Assembly: GCA_021234155.1 (NCBI GenBank)
Contig: JAJEKV010000021.1
Coordinates: 13,143,760 to 13,207,759, forward strand
Source: Isoetes taiwanensis
Lineage: Eukaryota; Streptophyta; Lycopodiopsida; Isoetales; Isoetaceae
Length of the DNA stretch: 64,000 nt
Reading direction: 5' to 3'
Below are positions 46,762 to 57,330 of this stretch, piece by piece. The notes below the pieces were generated by a model, which was given only the letters and a program-made list of their open reading frames with translations, was not told where the DNA came from and made no database searches. Both the position numbers and the translations under genes were made by a program. Position 1 is the first letter of the stretch, and each line of letters begins with the position of its first letter.

Positions 46762-48063
46762 TGTTACAAGGCAAAAAAATTTCCTTAAGAAGAATCTCTG
46801 CCCACGTGTGCCACGCTGATCAGTACCGCCCACACCTTGGATCCCTGATCCCCCACACTGACCTTATAGGTTGCTGCTCTCACATCGATCCGGATTCTTC
46901 TAAAGAATCCTTAAGAACAATCTTTGACGCGTATTAACACCGACTAGCTTCCACTCGCACCTTGGATCCCGGATCCCCCAGGCTAGTCTTATCGGCTTAC
47001 TGCTATGTGAACTTTCACACAGAAGCCCGGATTCCTTTAGAGAATCCCCCAGAGGTCCGCACCTATAGGATGCTTCACCCTGACCGATCTATGGCAGTAG
47101 CAATCTGCTCTGTGATCATATACACAGTTCCCAGACTGCAATCTGACCTCAAGGCCCAAGCCTTGGTCTGGCTCCTGACAATAATTCGGATCCTTTCAAT
47201 GAATCCTTCCCGTAGAAGCAACCCGCCCTAAGACCACAAGCACAGCCTTAGGCTGCTATTTTGGCCCTGTAGCCCAAGCTCCTAATCAAGCAAAGAACAA
47301 TCACAGCCTTGGCTGCCAATCCGACCCTATGGGTCCAATGCTGATCCGGCTCCTGGCAGAATCAGATTTCCTTGGGCCACACTATCCACTTGGATTCCAG
47401 ATCCGAACCCAAAACCTGGTTTCTGAATCCTCCTGGCAGAATCGGCTCTCAATCCTTCAAGACCCGGTTCCTTCCCTTGCTCGAATTCTACCTCTAGACT
47501 TTATAGAACTCTGTCTTGATCTCAGGCAGTCTTGCATGCCCAAAACCGGCCAGATCAAGCCTTTACTTGACCTCAATCCGTCCTCTCCAGCTTATCTTAT
47601 CGATCTGGCAGTCCGGATGATACGAGCTCGCTCCCTTCTGTTTTATAACAGTTCAAAGAACCCATCCAATAACCTGGTGCCACGTGTACCTTTTTAATAC
47701 ACATTAAAACCATAGCTAACATTGCTTCCTTATATTTAAATAACATTACCCCTAGGACCTATATAACTTACATTAACATTAATATCTAATGTTCAACCAT
47801 GCAAGCCTACAGGTCCTCTGCCCCGGCAATCCCTGCTAGCTCTTGCCGCACTAATATTTTACAATATTAGTGCCCCCTAGCGAACCATTACCCGCGGCTA
47901 GCCATTAATACCATTTACCCCGCATCTCATCACCGTAGACTGATTACAGTCAACACGGCCCATTAAATCACAACTGCCCGGCAATCGCGACCAATAGTAC
48001 CCCCATGCTCATGGACGTCCGTCAAGGGCCCGATTCTGGCTATGCCTTTGGGAACCTGTAACA
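46762..48063 (-). repeat. LTR of the second retrotransposon
   Basis: 1302 bp bounded by inverted termini TGTTACA/TGTAACA. Repeated GGATCC and CCTGGCAGAATC phrases occur inside. Only one copy is in the window. Confidence 0.7.
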
Positions 48064-48666
48064 ATCCATTGTACCATAAGAAAAGAATTTGTTTGTGGAT
48101 ATACCATATTCCTGATGATAATTTGAGCATTCAAGATTCATGGAGGACTTTGGCAAAGGATGTGATCAGTTCATGGCTACTCACAAATTCCATCTTTTGG
48201 ATCTTATGAAAGATGACCTTCAAAGTATTTGTTATTTATTAAAATAGTTAGCACGCATGGAAATTAAAGATTTAAAAGCAAATTGAACTTCAAAAGATTC
48301 ATTTGGAAAGATTCTGAGGTAAGAAAAAACTAGTGTGGCTCAACCGTAACTTGTTTGTTTCAGAACTTGATAAGGCTAGCAATAATGCTGCCTTCATTTG
48401 TTCCCTCCACATTGCAGAAGCTGCCTTAAATAGATTAAATGGAGATGATTTTGGAAAGTGCAATGTCAAGCCTGATGATATTAAAAGGAATGTGGCAAGG
48501 ATATTTCAGCCTTCATTGGAGAAGACATATCAGGTTTCTAAATTTACCTAAGGGCAATGTATAAAGGACATAAACATGAGTATATGTGGATCACCAATGC
48601 TAACTGACCGGATTTTTTTTCCTATCTAAGCTAATTGGCCTTACATTTGCCACAAAAAAACTATTA
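48064..48666. other. Host-like interval between two retrotransposons
   Basis: Contains one exon-like segment (48364-48533) and otherwise no recognised feature. Confidence 0.35.
48364..48533 (+). CDS. Possible orphan exon, unknown protein
   Basis: A 170-nt segment is bounded by a good acceptor (TTGTTTGTTTCAG) and a donor (GTTTCT), open in the frame LDKASNNAAFICSLHIAEAA and then CNVKPDDIKRNVARIFQ. Composition is typical of real coding sequence. I do not recognise the family; the N-x-A-A-x2-AL-type spacing loosely recalls a double-stranded-RNA-binding domain end, which I would not rely on. The neighbouring retrotransposon insertion at 48672 would lie in the following intron. Confidence 0.3.
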
Positions 48667-48671
48667 GATAC
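48667..48671. repeat. Target-site duplication, left copy
   Basis: GATAC, identical to 59885-59889 on the other side of the 11.2-kb gypsy element. Confidence 0.85.
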
Positions 48672-51247
48672 TGTTGGAGATTATCCTGGGTGGTCTCCAA
48701 CTGGGGCCTTACAAAGGTGTTTTGATGGTCAGGACCTCCAGATCACTTGAGGTGATCAATCTGCACTGCAAAACATCTCTGACTTTGCAAGGAAATACCA
48801 AATTCACTAGAGTCCCTAAAGCTAAAGAAACTAGCAGCGCTCAAACATCCACCAAACCATGCATTTATTTCAAAAGCACCTGAAATCTTCACCAAAGCAT
48901 GCTAGCCAACTCCAGGAGACTGTTGTGAAAGTCTACCAGCAAGGTGTTTACAGATTTCTCACAACTCAACTTCCTGACTGGGTCAATTTTTGGTCAATGG
49001 CTTGGACAGTGAGCTCGATTTTGCCAAATGCTAAACAATGATCTTCTGTGGTAGAAACACATTTCCACACCTAGGTATGTTCTCAGAGGTCACGTGCATA
49101 TGCTTACTTGGTTCAAACAAAGCCTAAATTCTTCTTTGTAACATGCATTGCCCAGCGTTTCAATAGCAATGCACAAAACGGTCCTTGCACTCTAATTGTC
49201 AATTCCCTTTCTTTTGTTTTCTCTGCTCTCAATATTCACTACTGATGCCTCTGATGGTTGCTTAGATACTAGAGATGCCTACAAACTAACAGATGATTTA
49301 AAAAGAGATCTATTTTTAGTCTTTCTCAAAGGACACATGTTCTGCAAGACGTTTCTATTTTTTCTTTTTTCTAAAAAAAGATTTACACAAGCACTAGTTG
49401 TACTCTGCTCAATTCCTTTATGCTCAACTGTAGATGACAATGCAAAACTGTAAATGACAATGCATAGCAAAATGAGTTCAATCATACTTTCACACACTCT
49501 TTTCCCAAATTCCGATTTTCATTAAGTCAAAACAGCAAATTCACAACACAGGGTATTCAAGAATGTCCGACTGGATCATCCAAGAACAACTCAATCAAAA
49601 TAAACTTCAAGTTTCAAAAGATTCAAGGATATTTCATCACATATGCCTCAGATTTTGATTTCCGAAGCAGGAGGATCTTCTGCAAGCTCTGTAGACGTCA
49701 CGACTTCACGTTTTGGTCTTCAAATCCGCTTATGGCCCTCGAAAAAATTCAGTAGAACAAACCCCTTTTTTAAAGTCCCCTGTCCACGGTCAGATCTTGG
49801 CAAATTCGCAATCAATGCCACGGTTTTGGTCTAATTGGGCTGTTCTTTCAGTGGAGTAGGACAAAACCGGCCAACAGATGCCATGATCACCCCGTTTGGC
49901 TCAACAGAAAGGTGGTTTCTTGGAAAATTCAAATTTTAGGGTTCGACATGATATATCCATGGCGAGATCAAAAAGTGGGACAAGGTATAAATAGGGAACT
50001 ATTTTCCTTTCTCTCCGATTCGTGGTCTCCTCCCCACGCCAAGCTTTCGGCTCGTGTTTCGACTTGGCATGCCGAGGGGACGCCACTTGGCGAGAGAGGA
50101 TAAGAGGGTAGATAGATGGGGGTAGAATAGGAAAATTTTGCATTTTTTGGCATGGGGCACGGTTCCCAAGAAATGAAATTTGAAGGTCTATATGGGGTCT
50201 TTTTTTGAGATTTTTTGTGCCAGGTGGCATATTTTCAAGGGAGCTTCAAGATGGCAAGGCCAAATTTTGAAAAATAATATTTTGATTTTTTGTTAAAAGA
50301 TGAATGTGGGCAAGGTCAATGTGATATGTGTTGGTCAAACAAGGCATTTTGCCTTAATGGATGATGAGGTGGCAATAGGTGAAAATGTAGTGGAAGGATA
50401 GAAAATAGGTCAACTAGGGTAAGCAAGGCTAGTAGGTTCACTTCCCAAGGTAATTTGATCATTTGGTTGACCAATTTTGAGTTTGGTCAAAACTTCGCCT
50501 AGTCATCATTTGATGATGTGGAGTGATGTGATGATGTGGAAATTTGGTGCTTAGGTGGCAACATGATGAATGAGATATGAAGGTAGCAAATGATGAGTGG
50601 ACCAAAGTAGCTTTGGTGGTGATGACATGCACATCTAGTCATCATGCCATGTCACTTGGAGATGGTGACTAGGCATCTTTGTGTTTTTTGTATTTTTTGT
50701 GCTTAGCACATATGTTTTGCTTTAGCTACTTGGTTTGAAGTGTGTGACAATGGAATGGCAAGGCATGAGATGAGAATGGTGATATAGAGCTCGATGCTAG
50801 GCAACTTTTAGGTTTGACAACTTCCTTGGAAAATGTGCCCTAGGTAATGGTAGGTCAACTATGAAACAAATGGTCACACATGAAATACATGATGGTATAG
50901 GATGTGAAAAGGCAATGAGGGTGAAAAAATAGGATAAGGATGATGGTATGATGGAACAAAAGGCAAATAGAGAATCATCACAATATGAGAAGGATAAATA
51001 CCATATCATAGCTTGCCATCTTCACAGGGGTCTTCCAAACCTCATAAGTGCCTTCAGAGATAGAGAATGCATTCAATCCTTGGAGTTTGAGTTGTGAACT
51101 TGTGTCTTGACTTAAAGTCATCCTTTGGGTTCTTCATCAGCATCTTTGTCTTCAAGTCTTCTGGTCTCAGTATTCTTGGTCTTCAAATTTTTGCCTGTGA
51201 TATTGCTCAGGAGCCTTGTACATGTTGCCTGCTATAGCCAGGCAACA
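48672..51247 (-). repeat. 3' LTR (left) of the gypsy element
   Basis: 2576 bp. It matches 57331-59884 throughout with small indels, for example an extra CTTAGATACTA near 49261. ORFs inside it recur in the other LTR only because of this duplication. Confidence 0.9.
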
Positions 51248-52015
51248 TGATGCTAAACAAAGGAGAGGATGTGGCTGGTCCCCTCAGCCTGTGATATTCA
51301 GTCAGAAAATTTGACCATGAATATGAATATACAGACTGACAGGTGGTCTTCAGAAACTGTTGGAATAATTGACATGATCAGCAGCAGTGTTCTTCTTGTT
51401 TTGTTTGAACTTGTGTTTCTGAGTTGCCTTTAGGTGAGTGACTATGGGAGGCAACTTTTGGTAGCAGCTTGAGAAGATTTGGAAGCAATGGTCATATGTT
51501 CCAGGCTATAGTGATCAGATGGACATGGAGGGAAAACAAATGAACCTGAAATGACACTTAAAAAACTGTTAGTATCTTCTGCAACAGCTTTTCTCCATGG
51601 ATGCATAGCTGCTTGATAGGAATCTGCATTTGAAAAAGAATACAAGTCTCATGTATATGCAGGCTAAGTCACATCCTGATGAGTTTGATCAGTCTGATGG
51701 ATCTGGCAAGTGGTGCAAAATGTTAGCATCAACAAGATAAATTCTTGCTCAGCCTGAAGCAGCATTTGTTTGAAATCTGGCCTTCAATCAGCAACCATCT
51801 TCTCTCTGAAAGTGTAAACTGCTCAATAATAAAACCTACTTTACTTAGAACTCTATGTTTTGTTTGATTTTCTTTCTTTTTTCCTTTTTATGTCTTTTAT
51901 TATTTTAAACTTGAAATACTAACAAAGACTCTGACAACTATTGCTCAGAATTACCATATACTTCCTAGCTAAAAGCACTACAATGTGTTTACTCAAATAA
52001 GATCAGGCAGATATG
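51248..52015 (-). other. Non-coding tail between integrase and 3' LTR
   Basis: About 770 bp without a domain. No canonical polypurine tract is evident at the 51248 junction on the minus strand; GAGGGGA lies about 30 bp away. Confidence 0.45.
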
Positions 52016-53320
52016 CTACTCCCAATACCTCTTCAAGTGCAATGTGTTTATAGGATTAGCTAGCAATCTCCCTGTGCCAATTTCTTGCAAAAGATAAGAA
52101 CTTGTACCTGCAATTGCATGGATCTTGAAAGGACCTTCCCATAGGCCATCAAATTTACCTGCTGAATCTTCCTTTGCTTTATTCCACTTGAGCACCAATT
52201 CATCTACTTTGAAACTTCCTTGTAACTTGTGTGCAGCTTTGAAAGCTGCTACATCCTTAGCGTTTTTTCTCAGGTTCACATTCTCAGCTTCCAGCCTTTC
52301 TTCCTCAAGCATCAGCAACTTCTCATACCTGTCTTTGTAAGCATCCTCTAGTTGCATCACGGATCTTCATTGCCAACTTTGAGTGATGGCAACTCTAGCT
52401 CAACTGGAACCACAGCTTCAACACCATAGACAAGGCTAAAAGGTGTATGGTTAGTAGCATTTTTCACAGTGGTTCTATATGCCCACAATGCATCATGCAG
52501 TTTAATATGCCAATCCTTTTTATGAACTTCAACTGTTTTTTTTAGAATGCTCTTCAGTACTTTATTTGTTGATTCAGCTTGCCCATTGCCTTGAGGATAA
52601 TAGGCAGAACTTTTCACATGCTTGACCCTTAATGCTTTCAATAAATTACTAATGACATCATTTATGAACTGTGTTCCCCTATCAGATACAATTTTGAAAG
52701 GAATGCCAAACCTAGTGCATATGTGCTCATGTAAAAATCTAGCAGTTGCCAGAGCATTTGCCTGTCTAAGTGGAGTTGCTTCCACCCATTTAGTAAAATA
52801 ATCTGTAGCAACTAGGATGTATTCATGTCGACCTTGAGATTCAGGAAATATTGGCCCTATAAAATCCAATCCCCAAATTTGAAAAGGACCGGGGAGATAC
52901 AATACCCGGTGAGAAGCGGCGGGTTGAAGGATTCTTCTACCATGAATTTGACATTTATGGCATCTTTTGATTGTCTCATAACAATCTTTGAACAAACTTG
53001 GCCAGAAGTAGCCGACTGATGATCTTCTTTGCGGTGGTTTCGGTGCAAAATGCCCACCACAAATGCCTTCATGACATGCCTCCACAATCGTTTCGACTTC
53101 AGATCTGTTGACACATCTCAAAAGCACCCCATTATGATCAATCTTGCACAACACATCTCCTACCATCTTGAATGTTTTAGCCTTAGCTCTAAATCTTACG
53201 GGTTTGCTTAGTATCCATGTTTTTAGGCGGTTCTCCATTGCGAGAAATTCAATAAGGTCAAATTGCCAATCCTCATTCATCTTGCTAGACAAAACAAGGT
53301 TGGTAGAGTCTCCAGTCTCT
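52016..53320 (-). pseudogene. Retrotransposon integrase
   Basis: Integrase inserts the cDNA into the host genome. The frame 53292-52357 contains an N-terminal zinc-binding region (HEGICGGHF and later CHKCQIHGR). The catalytic core follows: WGLDFIGPIFPES (first Asp), IVSDRGTQF (second Asp) and GNGQAESTNKVLKS (Glu), so the D,D-E triad is intact. A frame change near 52358 leads to the C-terminal part (52360-52016), ending KFDGLWEGPFKIHAIAG and NTLHLKRYW, the usual gypsy C-terminal fold. I see no chromodomain, which suits non-chromovirus gypsy lineages. This is the best-preserved part of the element. Confidence 0.9.
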
Positions 53321-53960
53321 GAGGTATCTCCCTGTCACGCAATCCTTCAAAATCCTCAAATTCAAAAAGCTCTCGGTAAGATAATCACTAGGGCTCTTAA
53401 TGGTTTTGATTTGTTTTGATACTAAGATTATAATCTTGAATTTTGCAGCCCCCCGCATAACTTGGCTTTGCTTTGACTTTTTACGAAATAATAATGGAAG
53501 GGGATTTTGGTGCATGAGCACCTTTACCTCATTGTGTTGGACAATATGTCCAAGTCTTTGTAGAAACCACATTATTCCTCAAAAACACTTTTTTCCAATC
53601 TAGCATATCTCATTTTCAGTATCGACCATATTTTGCTTGTGAAGGCTATTATGCCATGATCCCGTAGTAAAGAAATGCCAACAGACCTTGTTAGTGATAC
53701 TTATATAAACTTTAAAAGGAAGATTATGATCAGGTGGTTTTAAAGCTTCCGATTGAGAAATTCGAGTTATGAGCAACTCAAAAGCGACTGGCACTCACGG
53801 TGTCCAATTTACTTCCATATGCTTGCTCTCATGTTTCTTTGTACTTGCCTACTCTTGTCGAGTTGCTATAGGACCCATGATATGTGAGAAATTAGGTACA
53901 TAGATTCTTAAAAACTAGTAAGTCCCATAAAGCTCTTCACTTGCCTCGAGTCTTAGGTGG
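53321..53960 (-). pseudogene. Region between RT and integrase, probable gypsy RNase H remains
   Basis: Position and fragments such as LQRLGHIVQHNEVKVLM suit the tail of the RNase H that normally follows RT. Stops and frame changes prevent a confident domain call, and I see no catalytic Asp/Glu set here. Confidence 0.4.
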
Positions 53961-54660
53961 CACTACTTTCTTGAGTGCTTCCATCTTACCCTCGAGACTT
54001 TGATTCCTTGAGCGGATACTTCATGCCCTAATAGTTCACCTTTTGAACATAGAAAAATACACTTCTTTGGATTTAAACATACACCACTTTCCCCGCTGAC
54101 CTCATAATCACGGTCGGAAGTTTCATGTGTTGCTCTATCGGTGTCCCTAGGCAAAGGTCATCAAGAAACACCCTAAATTTATCAAGAGGCATACTTTGAA
54201 AAAATTTTATCCATAGCCCTTTGGAATGTAGCAGATGCATTCATCAATCCAAAGGGCATTTTCTACATGGCAAAGGTTCCCCAAGGGGTTATGAAGGAGG
54301 TCTTAGCAGTACGCTTCCTTGATTTTAATCTGATTAAAACACGAAAATCCATCTAGAAATGAATAAATCTCTTTACCGGCCGGATTGCGTGGAGCACCTC
54401 TTCTCAGAAAGGGAAGTGGATACTTGAGTCTTTTATAGTAGCCTTATTAAGGTCTCTATAATCTATGCATATCGTTATAGTTTTGTTCTTTTTTTTTCAG
54501 CGAGGTACTATGCATGATGACCATTCGGGGTTTGTTATCTCAGTGATAACTTCAGCTTCTTTCATCTTTAATAATTCTTCTCTGATCAAAGTTAGCAAGG
54601 ATCTATTTATCTTTCTCAGTTTTTGCATGACAGGTTTAGTTCCTTCTTTCATCTTTATTT
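53961..54660 (-). pseudogene. Retrotransposon reverse transcriptase
   Basis: Across two or three frames the minus strand shows the standard motif order: TKPVMQKLRKINRSL and EWSSCIVPR (fingers), ICIDYRDLNKATIKD, FLDGFSCFNQIKI (palm A, Asp present), a TPWGTFAM / MPFGLMNASATFQRAMDKI region split by a stop, and VFLDDLCLGT. The last holds the catalytic Asp pair as FLDD in place of the common YxDD. The thumb region GVCLNPKKCIFLCSKGELLG follows. The frames are broken near 54490 and 54290, so this copy cannot make active enzyme. Confidence 0.85.
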
Positions 54661-54899
54661 CAAATTCACATATCTCAGTTTTTACACCTACCAACTCTGT
54701 GTAATCCCATGCAAATACATCTTTCCATTCTTCAAAGAATTCTTGTAATGATGCTTCTTTCTGAGTTTTAAACATATCTCCTAGAAACAGAGTTCTAATC
54801 TCAGTTTTCTTGGTAATAGTCAGTTCTTTTACCTCTTTCTCTTGCTGAGCATCTATTACCAGAATGGGATGTAGTTGTGCAATCTCTTCATGTTCCAAC

Positions 54900-55360
54900 T
54901 CTTCTTCTTTGATAGCTCCTTCAGCAAGGTAATCTAGCAGCACACTTCTGCATAGGGCATCTGCTTCATAATTTTCATCCCTTGGTATGTAATTCAAACT
55001 CCATTTGTTAAATTTGCTCAACCAGCTCAAGGCTTCTTCTTTCAGCAATAGCATTTCTTGGTTCTTGGCTTGATACTCACCATTGACCTGCCTGCATATT
55101 AATTGAGAGTTACCATAAATGGTTACTTCAGTTAGTCCTAATGAAATAGCTTCACGCAAGCCCAGCAAAAGGGCTCAGTACTCAGCCATGTTGGAGGTTA
55201 TGCCAACATGTATCCACGCCAACCTTTGAAAGCAATCTGTTAGCACAATCTTTGATTATAGCGAGAAGAAGATGCCACCCCTAGCTTAACGGATATTCCA
55301 CCATCAAACCGGATGACACACGAGTTCTTGTGATCTCTTGAGTTAGAAGAGTAAGAGGGT
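54900..55360 (-). pseudogene. RNase H-like domain upstream of RT
   Basis: On the minus strand, NSCVIRFDGGIS (first Asp) is followed, after a frameshift, by SNMAEY then a stop and ALLLGLREAIS (the Glu site), then VTIYGNSQLICRQVNGEYQA and LNYIPRDENYEADAL. This is the RNase HI order of the archaeal/plant type, found as an extra RNase H in some plant gypsy lineages (Tat). The usual GDS is GNS here, so the third catalytic acid is changed to Asn. The domain sits before, not after, RT in this element. Confidence 0.7.
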
Positions 55361-55421
55361 ACCAATTCATCCGGGGAGATCCATAGCTAGAGGTAGTTTG
55401 TAGAATCCCATGGTGCTTTGT

Positions 55422-55884
55422 TCAAGCATTTCTTCTTCCAAAAACTCTGGATATTAGCACTCCACGACTTGTTGTAGAGAGTTGTCCTTTTAACTCCATC
55501 GGATATGGTACACTCTCCTTTTGACCATACAGTGCGGCATCAGCTGTAGACATCCATCTCCTGCCAAGTAACAAGTCATAGATGTCATTAGTCTTTGTTG
55601 CCAAACTTCGAAAGCAACTACAAAAAAACTAGCTTGAACCACAATCCCTTCCGGTTTCCAGCGCACACTGTAACAACACCTAAAGGCATGATTTTAGCAT
55701 TATAAAATGATCTTAACACCATTGGTGAAGGTTTTGTGATCTTCAATCCACATTTTGCATTATATCTTTGAGGCATCACATTCAAAGAAGAACCACCATC
55801 TAACAAAACTCTAGGAAGTTGATGAGTACCAATTTTTCTTTGAACATGTAAAGGCACCGGGGTCTTCCTCTTCCGAGTCGGCAC
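55422..55884 (-). pseudogene. Retrotransposon aspartic protease
   Basis: The frame from 55884 contains LPRVLLDGGSSLNVMPQRY, the retropepsin active site in its DGG form, followed by an Ile/Val-rich body. A frame change near 55620 leads to KTNDIYDLLLGRRWMSTADA, the conserved Leu-Gly-Arg-x-Trp end of gypsy proteases. The enzyme would cleave the gag-pol precursor. Confidence 0.8.
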
Positions 55885-55979
55885 AATTTCGGAAGCAAAA
55901 GCTGTTTTCTACATTACTAGAGTTGATCACTTTACGCCTATAGCTAGGAGCAATCCTCAACGAGTCAATAAATCCAAAG

Positions 55980-57201
55980 TTACCTTAGAATTCTTAAGAA
56001 TATGTTCAAAGTCATCCAAATCTTTATCTTTTCTCTGAAATCTTTCGGCCGTGAGGAGCAGGAGCTATTACGATAAGCTTGATCTTCTTTTTGAATTTCC
56101 TTCTCTTGGTGCTTGACCTGAGTTTGCATCCTTCTTGTTCTCACCATAGCTCTAGTTTGCCTTTGCCATGACTGCTTCTGGAATGCTTCTTCTTCCAAGA
56201 ATCTCACGGATGCACTAGTCTCAGCCTTTTTGCCTTGTTCTTGTTTCTCCAAATACTCCTTCACCAAGCACCTATCCTCATAATGGCCAATCTCCTTGAG
56301 AACTTGCACCTTTGGGCAAACCTTTCCATAATGACCTTTTTCCCACACTTCAAGCAAGCCCTGTAATAGCAAATGTCACTAGGGTGAGTATTCTTGGTGC
56401 AATGAATGCGAGGGTGGATAAGTTTTTATGTTATTTTTCATCTCCATGAGTTGCTTAGTCAACTCTGCTATAGTTCGATCATCTTGGCCATCTCGACTTT
56501 TGATTCATTGGATTGAGCTTCTTCCTCAACCTTGGCTTTCCTCTTTTCCTTCACAACATACAGGGCTCTTGTTCATAATCGGGATAGAAAGGATCTGAAA
56601 CATGTGGATGGCAAGTGTCGGTAGGAGGAAAGATAATTAGAGATATAGAGGTAGCTTTGGCAAAGGCTTTATGTATGGAATCAAAACCTTCTTGGTTTTG
56701 GATCCTAAGCATTTTCTTGTGAATTCTTGGCCTAGGAGCTAGACCTTTGATAAAAGCAGCTACAAAGAAGAGGGATGGAGTGGGGATATGACTCTTTTGG
56801 CATTTTCTAAGGTAAACTTGAATCTTTCAACATATTGGTTGATGCTCTCTCCACTTGAATCTGAGAAAGTTTGAAGCTCATTGGCCAGCTCTTGTGGTGC
56901 CGACACGGCTTTCCAAACACTGCTCAAGAAGCTGTTCCACAAGACTCTCATAAGTATTAGTACCCATAACAGTAGTAACATGCTCACACCACGCCCGGGT
57001 TCACTAGATTTCATACATTTCACAAATTGAGGAGAACTTACAACCTTTTTTATTACCATAATCTTTGTAGTAGTCTTCAAATGTCTTCAAAAATTGATTG
57101 GCATTCATGCTGGGCTCGAAAATAGGAGGAGTAATTGGTAGGTTCAGCTCAAAAATGGGAGGCAGAGTCAAATTAGGAGGTACATTGCTTGAACTGGGCA
57201 T
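55980..57201 (-). pseudogene. Retrotransposon gag with CCHC zinc knuckle
   Basis: The start (57201) is Pro-rich (LPPIFELNLPITPPIFE) followed by FLKTFEDYYKDYGNKK. After frame changes, VWKAVSAPQELANELQTFS and GESINQYVERFKFTLENAK look like the capsid core. Near 56330-56380 CLKCGKK and GHYGKVCPK give a C-x2-C-x4-H-x4-C knuckle split by one frameshift. Gag packages the element RNA. Confidence 0.75.
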
Positions 57202-57309
57202 TCCAATGGGATCGATGGGGTTCGGAGCTTGATCTGCTCACTTCTCCTACTTGGAGGCATGTTTTTTTTTTTCTATTTCCAGGTGAGTTCTTGATTTCCA
57301 GGAGGGATA

Positions 57310-57327
57310 TCTCGGTAGGACCTCCAA
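57310..57327 (-). other. Primer binding site, tRNA-Gln-like
   Basis: The minus strand reads TGGAGGTCCTACCGAGAT three bases inside the 5' LTR. It is complementary to the 3' end expected for a plant tRNA-Gln (from memory of tRNA-Gln sequences). Confidence 0.6.
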
Positions 57328-57330
57328 AAT

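Larger units (their letters stand above)
46346..48063 (-). mobile_element. Second LTR retrotransposon: 5' LTR plus truncated gag
   Basis: The LTR is 46762-48063 (plus-strand ends TGTTACA and TGTAACA). Next to it, on the minus strand, TTGGTATCAGAGC (ending near 46760) is a Met-tRNA primer site. A gag-like frame then starts at 46709. The rest of the element is missing because the LARD right LTR abuts at 46345; no 3' LTR was found in the window. Confidence 0.75.

Noticed and set aside
48674-49497. Paired identical frames at 48.7-49.5 kb and 57.3-58.1 kb as duplicated genes
   Set aside because: Both sit inside the LTR repeats of one retrotransposon and match because the LTRs are copies.
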